From positions 33,225,634-33,289,633 of the forward strand of contig NC_081545.1 in the NCBI RefSeq assembly GCF_901000735.1: a DNA stretch of 64,000 nucleotides, given 5' to 3'. The position numbers and the translations under genes were made by a program. How positions within the stretch are numbered: the stretch's first letter is position 1; each line of letters opens with the position of its first letter. Positions 11,133 to 23,800 of the stretch are shown here, one piece after another. This stretch comes from Corylus avellana. Taxonomy: Eukaryota; Streptophyta; Magnoliopsida; Fagales; Betulaceae. The notes beneath the pieces are model-generated. The model made no database searches, was not told where the DNA came from, and saw nothing but the letters and a program-made list of their open reading frames with translations.

Positions 11133-14100
11133 TTACTTTGCACTAGAATTTGCATGCTTATGGAAAGGCCAAAGGTTTACCAGGCGCTCAAGCACAGCTG
11201 CACTTTTTGCGAAATAGCCAGAGAATCCTGCTGGGGTTGATGGTGGGGGGAAATCTTCTGCTGGCATGGCAAAAGGGCGAATCATTCTTTCCATTTTCTC
11301 TAATGTGAGATATGATCCCACTTCTTGCATCCTTTCTGGACCCATTATTGGTAGTGTATGCTCCTGGTGCAATGACGCAGCCTCACTGTCATTTTTCTGC
11401 CACGCAAAAGAGAAGCTTGTTAAACATGCAAAGATCACTGCCGTGACTAATTTCATGCCTATATGAATTTAATAAGCCCATCTTAATGGTTTCCATCTTG
11501 GTATCAAAACATTGTTGGAAATGAGGTTCATCAGGTCCAAAATGCCACCAACATAGGAAGAAGAAACTTAAACATCAGCTGGACAGGTGTCCAGAAAGTG
11601 GGTATATTGATCCAACCCTAGCCATGTTTGTTGCCAAAAACACTATTAGGAGTGCAGTGATAGCATACTCACAAGAACAACCACTTTAGTCTTATTTCTA
11701 GTAAGCCCTACGAGGAATTATTCTTCAGGGTTCATAAGGATAGTTTCAAGACACGCCAAAGAGAACTGTCAACTTAATAACTCAAGTTTCCTTCTCATGA
11801 TGAACATGCCTACCATTAACTCCTTTTCAGATGGTGCTTCAATGAGAACTTTACCAAAATTAAACATGCATTACCTCCAAGGGGGATAGATCTGCACCAC
11901 GACTAAAGGTCATCTCTACGCGGAACTTTTTAGGGTCTTCTAAGGCTACCTGCAAAACATTATGCACAGCATACACCATAAATATCTATTGATACTTTAA
12001 GCTAAGCAAGTATTCATGACAAGGAGTAATGGAACATACCAGTCTAACAATTATCAACTACATGTCTCATCATTATAAAGGATTCTACTCGCAGGTTAGA
12101 TTGCCCCCTAGGTTTAGTTTAGGTTTGGAGTGCATAATTACTACTCTTGCATATGACTGCTTTCATTCAAAGAATGATGAGAAGCTTCTGTCTCATTAGA
12201 TTTCCTACATATGGCATATTACCACGGGGGCCAAGACTCACCATTGAAAAAAGAAGAGAGGATGTATGGCCAGACTTATTCAACTGGACTGGTAAAAGGT
12301 AAAAGTTATAAACAATTAGCAATACAATAATTAGATAATTAGGATTGCCTCATCATGTGAACTATATTTCTTAAAATTCGAGGTGAGAACGAATCAAGTG
12401 ACCAGCCCATTAAATTAAAAAGAAAATAAAAATAAAGTCAAGGAGCCAATAAGCTCTGCCTCAAACGGCACTTTCTTCCCCGTTATGAATGGGTTCGAGG
12501 GTGAGATGCGAGTTCGAGAGACAGAGTACGTGTAACGACCTAAGAAAAAGCACTAGACACATCTGTGCTATCACCCCAAAAGGACTAGTCAATTTGGAGC
12601 TTCCCTAGAATTCACTATAAAGCCTAGTTTCACCCAGTAACTAGGCAATGTGGGACTTAGCACCCATGACTATCTTTATAAACCACTCACTCTATGCGGG
12701 CTTCTTCTCATCTTCCCAATGTGGGATCGGGGTGTTACAAACTCCCCCTCTTAAATTCCTGACGTCCTCGTCAGGGCCACAGTACAACATGACCTGGCGT
12801 TACTAGGTAGCTCTAATACCACTTGTAACAACCCAAGGAAAAACGCTAGTCACATCTGCTATTACTCCAAAAGGACTAGTCAATTTGAAGCTTTCCTAGA
12901 ATTCATTATAAAGTCCAGTTTCATCTAGTAACTAGGCAATGTGAGACTTAGCACCTATGATTATCTTTATAAACCACCCACTCTATGTGGGTTTCTTCTC
13001 TTCATCCTAATATGGGATCAGGGTGTTATAGTACGTAAGTAACTTGAACAAATGGAAAGGAGAAATTCTCCAAAGAACCAAAACTTTCCAAACAGAAAAG
13101 AAGTTATCAACAACACATGCCCACCCACCATGACGGACCCATGTTTGAACTTGAGTATGTTAATTACGTGAAATCATCACTAGGCAAGAGTTGATAGCAT
13201 TAAATAGAGTGAATGAAGACAAAATGCTTGTCCCTGTTGATTTTTTAATCATCTTCAACTTCAACGCAGGTCTCCATCAAAATTCAAAATTTTAAGTATT
13301 AGAAAACACACAGTATTGACACTTTAATATTAAGTAAAAGATGTATTTACTGCTCGAGGAGCAATTCTTACTCGATGGATAATCACATATAAATTATAAG
13401 ATATAAAGGCAAGGAGAAAGAAAAAAAACAATGCATATGATTTAAGGAGTTGCACCTTAACAAGAAGTGGGAAAAAAATAAATAACGAAGGTTGTAAACA
13501 GAGGTACTTATTGATAGAATAGTGTAAATTAACTTAAATTTTGCTTGAATTTACAGCACACATTCATGTCGTGAAGAAAGGCCAAGCACTTATATGTATG
13601 CGTAAGATCAGTTATGCTGATATATTGTTTTTACTGAGACGACACAAACACTTGTAAAGATGCTAAAGTTTGTTGCTGACAACCCACAAATATGGATACA
13701 GGAAGGAACCATGTAAAGCCAGATAATTTATTTTTTTTTCCTTTTAGGGGGGACGGGGGCGCGCAGGTAAGTAAGCTGTTTCAGATTTGGCCACTAACAA
13801 TTCAGATTGTTTTGTAGAGGTCAGAAATTGAAATAACATAAGTTCTCTATAGCCCAATCAGGTAGCATGAGTGAGTCAAAGACTCTGGCAGGTTCCATAA
13901 TGTTGCTACCTTTAAGCACAGACCAGTTTATTGGACAAACAGGCCAGTCCATGCAGGGTCCATAAACATAGAGTATTGACAATTTACCAAAAGAACCTAC
14001 CCTATGAAAAAAAAAAATTACTTACCTCTGTGTTCTCAAACATCCTAAGTACAAGTATATCCTTGGCAAACAAGGCAGGAGAATCCAGGTTACAGTAACG

Positions 14101-14529
14101 GAGAACATTCATGAGGGAATGGATATGAGACTCCTGTCATCCAAAAAGAATAAATGTAAACTGTGAATATCACGTTGCAGAATTGACAGAGGAAATAGGG
14201 AAGCAGCATGCAAATTCCTTCAGCTTAACATTAATAACTGTTCTGGGCGCTCCACATGAATGGAAAGACACTAAGCCTACCAGTAAGTATGTGAAAGGAA
14301 AGAATCTCGAAGAAAAATATTTGAGAAAATGCATTAAACTAACGGTATGTCATTCTAATCCAAATACTTGGAAGTTCCATGTTAGAATTGATAATTGAGA
14401 GGATCCTATACTTTAAATGTATGTTAAGTCCTTGAAGAAAACTTTTTTATTTATATTTTTTATAAGTAATTGAATACTATTAAAAAGCCAAAAAGCACAA
14501 CCATCAATCTTTGCTTTGTTTGTAAAAAT

Positions 14530-14560
<31 letters not shown>

Positions 14561-17500
14561 CTTCCGTAGGCAAGGTGTGATCACACAGAAACATTATACT
14601 CACTGATGTGAAGTAAAGGCGTGTCCGCACATGACGTTCAGGTGTCTTGACATTTGCATACCTAATAGAAAATAAGGTTAAAAACTGGATATAATTATTA
14701 ACAGCCGAGTGAATATGTAACAAACAAAGAGTTATATATTTACTTGGGATCCAAACGATATTTTGTCTCTTTATCATCGTCATCATCCTGATCCATTGTA
14801 TCACTTGTGGGGCTAGTTCTTCTCAAGTCATCATTCTTAACGTAAAGCTTTGATTGATAATCTGCATCTTCCTTTTCAGCTTTCTTGGATATAGAATGTT
14901 GGTCTTGATTACTCTTTAATTCAGCAACACTGAGGGCTTCTTCACGAGTATTCCTCAGATCAATCAAAACTTTACCCAACAAACGACGAGCAATCTGGAT
15001 TGCAAAAATATAAAATTAAGCTGTAACCATTGAGGCCACAGAAAATGAAACAAATGGGATAAAGATAATCATACAACAAGCATCATCGACCAAGGAGGAC
15101 CCAAGACGTGTGCAAAGGGCTAAGGTCCATAAGTCAACTTAAAATTCCAGACATCATTTTATATTGGTTCCAATGCTTTCTATTTGTGCTTATTTTAATA
15201 CCTGGGTATACTGAAAGAGTAATGTGACTATCATATGATGTTTAGGAAGAATAAAGGGCCCAAATTATAAGATTCAAAGTAATCAAGCTGAGCTCTAGAA
15301 AAAGTACTTCTTTTAGCATGTTCTAACAAATATTCTAGTGTGAGAGAAAATCTACAGAGGATATGTTCTTGGGTTCATTAAACCCAAAAAAACTCCGTGA
15401 TTTGAATTTTATCTTCTATCTTATTACCTTTTTTGGCTGTTTCCTGTGTAGAACTAGAAATGCATGGAACGTATATAAATCTGAACCATTGTGCTGCACT
15501 AAAGATTTTGATGTTACTTCCTCTATCTAATTCTTTTTCACTTTTCTTTCCTCTAAAATCCTATCTCAAATCAAATCATGTATGCAGGAAGAGGCAGTAG
15601 ATCTGAACCCCCCTATTAAGGCAGCATAAAAAACAGGGAATTAGTAATGTTCACATCGGATCTGAACCTATATTCGTGATCCAGCATATTGGCTGCATAG
15701 AACAATCTGAAATAGCACAGTAAATTCCCAAGAATATACATGTGACCAATGACCACAATAGTTAATAATGTTAGACCACAGGACATCCTAGATACCTCAG
15801 CAGTAATACTATCTGCAAAGAACCGGCCACACATTCTTGAGCATGCCCAGTAGCTTCCATACATGTTTATGACTAGCATTGTATACACTAACTTTTACCA
15901 GATGCTCCACTATTAAGGCTATATATCTCATATTTTCTGGGAGAATTTCAGAATATTTATTTTCCGAGTGGCTGTTCAGATGACATGCATTCTCAAACAG
16001 AAAGAAAGAAAGGTCATATATCCTTGAGTTTTTTTAACTGTTATCTACTTTACCCAACATCAACATGTAAATAAAATTACATGAATTGATGGTTCGGTCT
16101 TCAATGAACAGGTTGCCACTATGTTTGCAATGTAGTGTTGAAACTTATTATGGTTACAATGTACTGGAAGAAGGTATGGAAGTCCATGTTGCGAAAAGTT
16201 CTTGTAGGGTCTGAATTTACATCAAAAACATTTTATTTTTTGCTTTCTCCTTTTTCGTTGATTTGATTGAATTTGACATTCTGTTGGTACTAATGAGGAG
16301 AATAACAGCAGAGAGTTCACCTTTGATCCAATCTTCAGCTTCTGCTTTGGATTAATTCCATACTCATTTGGGATGACACCATCTGCAAGTAACTGCAATA
16401 ACAATATAAAGATCATTTTCAGTTGATCTGTGATAATGAACCAATCTTACCCAACACTCGATATGCATACTAGAAAAAGTGGATATATACAAATGTTAAC
16501 TCCCCATGCAATCTATTTCCCACAACTGCTGATACTCAAAATTATACTTAAAGATTGTTCAGGGTTTTGTTTGGAACAAGAGGACAATTTTTTTGAAGAC
16601 AGCGAAGCACATCCCTTGGAAGCAGAAATTCTAGGATTGAAGATAAATGGATAGCAGAATTATAAGTCCAGCAACCATTTCTTTTTTGCTATATTTCCAA
16701 GTAAAAGACAGTATCACTTAATTCCATTGCAGCAAAGTTATGAACATTTGCTATTATATCAACAATGATATGAAAATGAATTCCCTTCTAAAGATGTATG
16801 AATGCAAGAATAGACTTTTGTCCGTCACCTGAGCAACTTTGAAGAGTTCATCCAACCCTTCCAGATTAAGATGTGCATTGTGCAAGAGATCGTATCTGCC
16901 AAAGCAGCAAGTCAAGAATAGCACTTATCATCACAACTAACACAAATGTATCTGGTTAATATCAGAATATAAATTTCTCTGCCAGTGAGATGCCATAATA
17001 AACTTTGAATCAAGATAAAATGTTCAACTTGAATTTTAATTAAATTTCACAGAAGATTGTGACACAACATAAGATAGATGAACATAAGGAGAACCAAAGA
17101 TTTTTGTTGAGCTGCTATTGAGAGCTGTTAAAATATAGATTAAATGATTAAATTTATCTCTTCTTATCAATTTAAACTTTTGGGATAAGTGGTGGTTTAA
17201 CAAGGTATCAGAACTAGAGGTCATGAGTTCGAACCCTAACTTCATCAATTCACTCCTTGTTTCAACTAAATATTTCACGTGTTAGGCCTCACCTAATAAA
17301 ATGGAGTTTGAACATGTGAAAGAGAGTATTAAAGTATTAATTAAATGATTAAATTTACCCATTCTTATCAATCTAAGCTTTTGGGATAAGTAGTGATTTA
17401 ACATGGTATCAAAGCAGAAATTCTGAGTTCAAATTCTGTTTCCGTCAATTCACCCCCCATTTCAATCAAAAATTTCACACGTTGGGCCTCACCTATTAAA

Positions 17501-17770
17501 AAGAGTTTCAGCCCACTCGTGAAGATGAATGTTAAAGTATTGATTAAACGATAAAATTCATCTTTTTCTATCAATTTAAATTTTTAGAATAAGTGGTGAT
17601 TTAACAAGAACAAAAGAACCACTAAAAACTCTCTAAGTTCTACCAGAATATTCATGTTTGGCTGTTGCATGTTCCATGAAAGTTAAAAATTCTTACTCCT
17701 ATACATAAGTTGATGCAGGTAGGCGTGCAACATGCATATATCTTTTATCATGTCATTGTTGAAATATTTT

Positions 17771-17820
<50 letters not shown>

Positions 17821-20800
17821 TTGTGTCTTGGGAATGTTTTAAATGGAAGGTTTTAAAGAGCATTGAATGAAAGTTATCCCACATTGGAAAGAGTGAAGAT
17901 TTTGTTGGCATTTATAAGTTCCAACAAATTTAAGCTGTTAAATGATCTATGCTAGGGTACACCCTAATACATGTTACCGTACGGTGCGAAGCACCGGACG
18001 CACACGCGCGCGCGTGGCGTGGGCTGTAGGGCGCTAGTGGCGCCTTGATGGCGCACTTGGCACCGAAGCAACGGAGCTCGGAGTGATCAGATCATGACCA
18101 TTCATTTTTGGACGGTCCAGATCGTTCGATCTAGAGGTTTGATCTAAACCGTAGAATGCTTCTTAAGTAGATCCAATGGTTAGATCTACTGGATTGTTGA
18201 TCTAACGATTGAGATTAAATAATTATTTAATCTAACGGTCAGATTTAAGTGCCAATTGGATTAACAGTTTACAGCAGTTTTATCTTCGAAATTCAAAATA
18301 GCAGTTTTATTTTCAAATTCGAAATTATCTGATAATAGATAGTTATCTATGACAATTCAATTCTCTTTAATACCCTTGTTTTGAATTTTAAAAATAAGCA
18401 TTATCCTTTTATTTTTTGTCTCTGATTAGAATAGAAAGTCTAAGGGTATTTTCGGGTTTTAATTTCGTTTGTGCATAACGCAATTAAAAACACAGAGGTT
18501 TCTGGGCTCCATTGTATCCTGGAGAAAAATTTGCTGTAAACCCTGTTGCATACCAATTCTGGTGGGGGCAAATATTTTCTCAAGGAAAGTGACATTGTAA
18601 CACACCTTAGGAGCATTTTCGTTTTCTGTATTTTTCCCCTATTTGTATAACTTAGGTATCCCCAACCACCTGACCAGCCCAGACCACTGTCACTCATATG
18701 CCGTTCCCGTACTCTAAACTTCTATTCATTAGTATTACTCAATTACAGTGAACAAAAACAAGCAAACAAATTCCTTGAAACAAAATTGTAGAATAAGACA
18801 ATTGTGTATCTAAATTTCGAGGAAGTAATCCTTTACATTCCATGTTTCATACAAGCCTTCTGCCATTCATACAAGCATTACTTCCAACTAAAACTTTTAG
18901 TTCCCTTGGAGAAAATCCAAGGTGAAGACATAAGGGATGTACTCATCAAACTGCCCATTACTAATAAATTATCAAAGGTACGTCAAGAAACAATATGCTA
19001 AAACCAAAATGCAAACATATAACAGAGAAAATTATAGTTCCTCATACGAAATGACAATCAGTAGGCATAGAGTGATTTACTAAAGAGGACTTTGGCTCTT
19101 GCAATGACAGACACAAGTATGAGCACTAAGCAGCTCCTTGGGTTAAAAAAGGGGGATAAAATAATGTCTGACCAAATTTACCAGTGCCATTGCCTTTTCT
19201 TACTCGTCACCATTTAGTAACTATTTGACAAGGACATACTTATGCTTCATAACTGCAGGTGCCAAGTTTTCAAAATACATACCCATGAAACTGGTTGGAT
19301 TTGAATCAGAAGGGCCATAAGTAGAGTCCTACTATAACTGCCTACACAGATCCAGTTCATAATTATTGTTGGTAAGCTGAGCAAATCCAAACTGGCCTGC
19401 AGCCATAGTTTTGATGCACATTCCAACCAAGTCACAAGCTCCAACCCACAATTGACACAAAATTTACTGTTACTACTGGGCCAGGGGAAACGGCCTCTAA
19501 TTCCAAAGAAGTGTTGCATTGCATTCAGGTGGGATATCCTAGTTTCCAATCAATGACATGCATGAGTTAGGAAGTTCTATGGGGTTTGGTTCTTCTACTA
19601 GCGTAGGAACATTCAATACATAGATCGGTAGAAATGATTGTGTCAAACTATTAATAAATTCAGTAGAGGTGCATAAGAAAACAATTTAGAACACCAGAAT
19701 AAACAAGGCCTATAGGCAGCCATGAAGAAGCCTGCTGAAATTTGAAAACCATAGCAAGACTAACATTCCAGTCCAAATTAAAACATTCTCCCCACATCCA
19801 TAGATTGAATGTGGTAGGTAGTGATGATAGGCTGAGGGTTTATTTGTTAAGGGTTGTTCCAAAAATTACTCTAATTCTAGAGGTCAAACCAGTGAGAGGG
19901 ACTAGTTAATGGACACACGTCTTGAAGTGAGGCATAATGAGGGAAAGTAATTATGTCAAACTTTCCAATCTGGTGTGGGAAAATCCATGTATGCAGCATA
20001 GGTGATGCGGAACATTCTTAGACCTTGAATTCAATATTTATTTAAAACCAATGACTTACTTGCATGAGTCATAAACATCAGGAATTTGTGGTATATCAAA
20101 CCGCCTGCAAGAGAACCAACAATGTCAATGAAATTGCCAATCGATCATATTAAAACGATTAGAATATTAAATTCAAAATCATTGTTCTTTCAACTAAATA
20201 CAAAACGAACTAAAAATATTTCTTCAGAGTCATATTATGTAGAGATTGAATTGAAAAAAATATATATTAAAAGTAGCTCAACTTTTAAAAGAAGTTCTAA
20301 AATTTCGAAGATTTCACACATTGTTCATACCAGAGAATATGATGCATACAATCACTTGTGGATCTACATTCCAAACACAACCACAATTAAGTCCGTAATG
20401 TCAAAACACTTACTCTTTGCGTTCGTTATACAAGTCTCTCTCAAGCTTTTTCCAGCGAGCATACATTAAAAGGAATCCCTCACTACCACAGGGTAACCCA
20501 GCAGCAATGCGACCAACATCGATGTTTGTTTTACCAAGAGCCTTTCCTTGGTCATAAGGCAGAATCACATCATATGAGCTTGCCTCTGTAAGTTTCTCGT
20601 CCTCATCCTTGGCTAGTAGTCTTACTTGTTCGGTCACCTTCTTAGTCAATTGTACCTACTTACAATTTTTTTTAATAAGTAATCAAAATTGTACCTACTT
20701 ACGATAGAAAAAAAATTCAAAAATAAAAAATAAATAAAGGATGTAAGATGCTTTTTCCATGCACATGTACAAGCATAAATTGTAGCAATTTGATGAGTGA

Positions 20801-23800
20801 ATAAATTGTACCATAAGCACAAGGAAATAGATAAGATCAGTACATATTGCAGATAAGTACATATTGCTTAATGTAACTGCATGACCCAACTAAAATGCAC
20901 ACAAAAGGCACAGAATATTGCTCAAACATGAATCAACCAGTACTTCTTCCAGCTTCCTGAAAAAGGTATTTCACCTATGATAATGGAATATAGATAATTT
21001 CGTCACTTGTGATAATCCAACATCAAATGAGAAATTGAATAAAAACTAAATAACAGACAAGAAAATTTTGTTTTTTTAGCACTAATAATCTGTGGTGATG
21101 TCAAAATCAAAATAATATTTAAGACGCACCAGTGTCCCTCTATCAACGTATTTGCAACATTGAATTAAAAAAAAAAAAAATGTAAAAAGAAACGCTGGGG
21201 CCAACTTGAAATCATGCAGTAATGGCAGTACAAGCTTAAAACATAAAAATAAACAGCTATAAATAAAACAAAGAAGCTCATAAAAATCACTGCTAAAGAG
21301 TCATGGTCAGTAGACATTATTCTGTGCACACCTGTTCCACTAATAAAAGTGGGTCCCACATGTGGAGTCCACAGCAGACCCTTTGATCATGTTAAAGGGT
21401 GAACTGTTACCTTGCATTGAATAATTTCACCATGGTCATAAAGATGTGCTTAGAATGAAATGCATAGGTTTCGTTTGTATTTGAACATATTTATAGCCCA
21501 ATGAGAGAGGAAAAAAGAAAAAAAGGTAGTTAGGCATTACTTCTCTTAGACAATGTGATTACCAATTTTGGAAGAAGTTCAGATGCATTAGAAGACAGTC
21601 CCGCTCCATCAACCATCCAAGGAACTTCAGATGATCCGTTGTTCTGGACCGTCTTTGCACCTGAAGTTATTATCTCGTTCAACCTAGCCTGAAAAGAATT
21701 TAAGGGCAGAAAATGGAAAAGAATCATTACTAGGATCAGAACATAGTACAAACCACCTTTTCACAGATATAATAATAATAACTACAATATCATATGCAGA
21801 AACATCCATAACTTCTGCAGGAGCAAGCAAACCTTGGCTTCTTCCATCTCAATACTGGCATTATCAAGTCCATCCAACATAGAGGAGTCCTTGCTAACAA
21901 GCGAAACCTAGAAATTGGCGATATGTCAGTCATACAACCTAAACTTCCAAAAGCAGTCAAAACTCCATTGAGGAAAAGGCTACAGACCAGGATGGGTGTT
22001 AGCTGCCCTTCAAGGTCAAGGAGGCCTTTGGCAAATGCAGCTGCAGACATCTGCCAATGGATACCGTACAATAACGTAAGTCATCAATGATGCGAAAGTC
22101 AAACATCAATTGTCATAAACTCTGGATATTCAGTCTGAGAACTTGGGAGGACAGAAAAGCACTAGAAGAAGACAATTTTAAAAGCATAGATTTATGACTA
22201 GTCATACAAGCCCCCTACTATGGCTATACCTGCACACGACCCTCATCAGAGCTGTAAATCTTGAGATCATGGCGATATGTACTATGGAGGCGAAGTAGGC
22301 CAGTGCCTTCACCTGCAATTGTATTAAAACTACATCAATATATGCGCATAAAATTGGCCTTTCCGAAGCAAAACTGGTTACTCCTTCAATGTTATACAAC
22401 ATAAAAAAACCATCTAGCCAGTCGAGACAACTTGGGATGATAAATTGCAAGAGTAAGGAATGAAAAAAAAAAAAATACAAATATTCATAAACTTCAAGTC
22501 TGTGGTCAAAGTACAAAGCCTCCCAACTAAACAAGGGCATGCATTCAGTGATACCAAAAAAAATTCAAAAAATAATTATTAATTAAATGGTACTAGACAA
22601 TAAGTGGTCCAGGATCTACCGGCCATACAGAAGCGGAGCAAGGTGATATGCAACCTGGGAAATCACAATTGAGTCCAAAGTAATTGTCACATTCATTGGG
22701 GACTCAAATGGTTGACTGTTGGGAAGAATAGCTAACTCAAATAGTTGGAGATCTCATGCATCTGAATCATCTACAAGTTCTCCATAATCAATGGTCTAGT
22801 TTGAACTTAGTAAGTACTTCCAGACTAGTGAAGGAAAATAATAGATATGCAAAAAGCTAATAAAAAAATGGTTGAAATGAGTCAACTGCCTCTTCATAAA
22901 CATAGGTTGAGTCAGCTATCTAGAGTTGGAAATAGTGAAGATAACATATTACAAATGATTTACAAATTAAAATGAGAAGATCCATGGCTATAACCTGGAT
23001 ACATGTTATTCCGGAAATATCTACCCAAATCTTCAGCCTGCAAAGAAGTGAGAGAAGCAAAATCAATACTGAGACTAAATAAAAGGATTAAACAATATGT
23101 TACAGCAACAATTTTTCAATAGTGTACTTTTCAGCAACAATTGTATTACTAAGATTAATCAAAATACAGAAACATGTGCATGATGCATAGATTAACATCA
23201 CCTGCTTTCTGCCAGCATGTGTAAGAACACCCCCATATTTAAGAACCATCAGAGCTTCAACAGGTCGCTCTTCCTCCTCTTCACCATTACTTTTTATAAT
23301 CTTAACCCACTTGAGAGGCTTTAGTTGAACCTTCCTATATATACCAGAAAAATGTCCCCCCTAGATACACCCAAAAAAAAAAAAAAAAGGGAACAAGAAA
23401 AAAAAAACACACTGAAAACAGAATACGAGGATCATCTGAATCTCATATAAAAGAAAATACTTATATTTAGTCATTTAGTGACCATCCAATCTTTATATCA
23501 CATACAGTATTACGGCATCATTGGCTTCATTTTACGCACATTGCCTAAGTGCAAACTGACAAATTACAATCCACCTTCAATCATATAGCCTAGCTGAACT
23601 CAAAAAGCCAAATGATTGTTTCCTTTCAGGAAAGGTGTCCAGTGTTAACATAATTCCTGTTATGATTGGTGAAAATAATATAAAGGTTTGTTCATTATAA
23701 CTTTCAGTTTGTGTATGTATGACAGCTAAATCAACTCCAGGTATATCGCACTTATGATGAACATAAGAAAACACAATAAAATGATTATATCACAGCTGGA

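Noticed and set aside
12425..12530. SINE-like sequence upstream of the TRIM (GGTTCGAGGG, GAGTTCGAGAG)
   Set aside because: Box B-like motifs present, but no convincing box A, tail or target duplication.
17126..17606. CRISPR-like or satellite array
   Set aside because: Repeats have LTR ends and tRNA-Met primer-binding sites, and the host is a plant nuclear genome.
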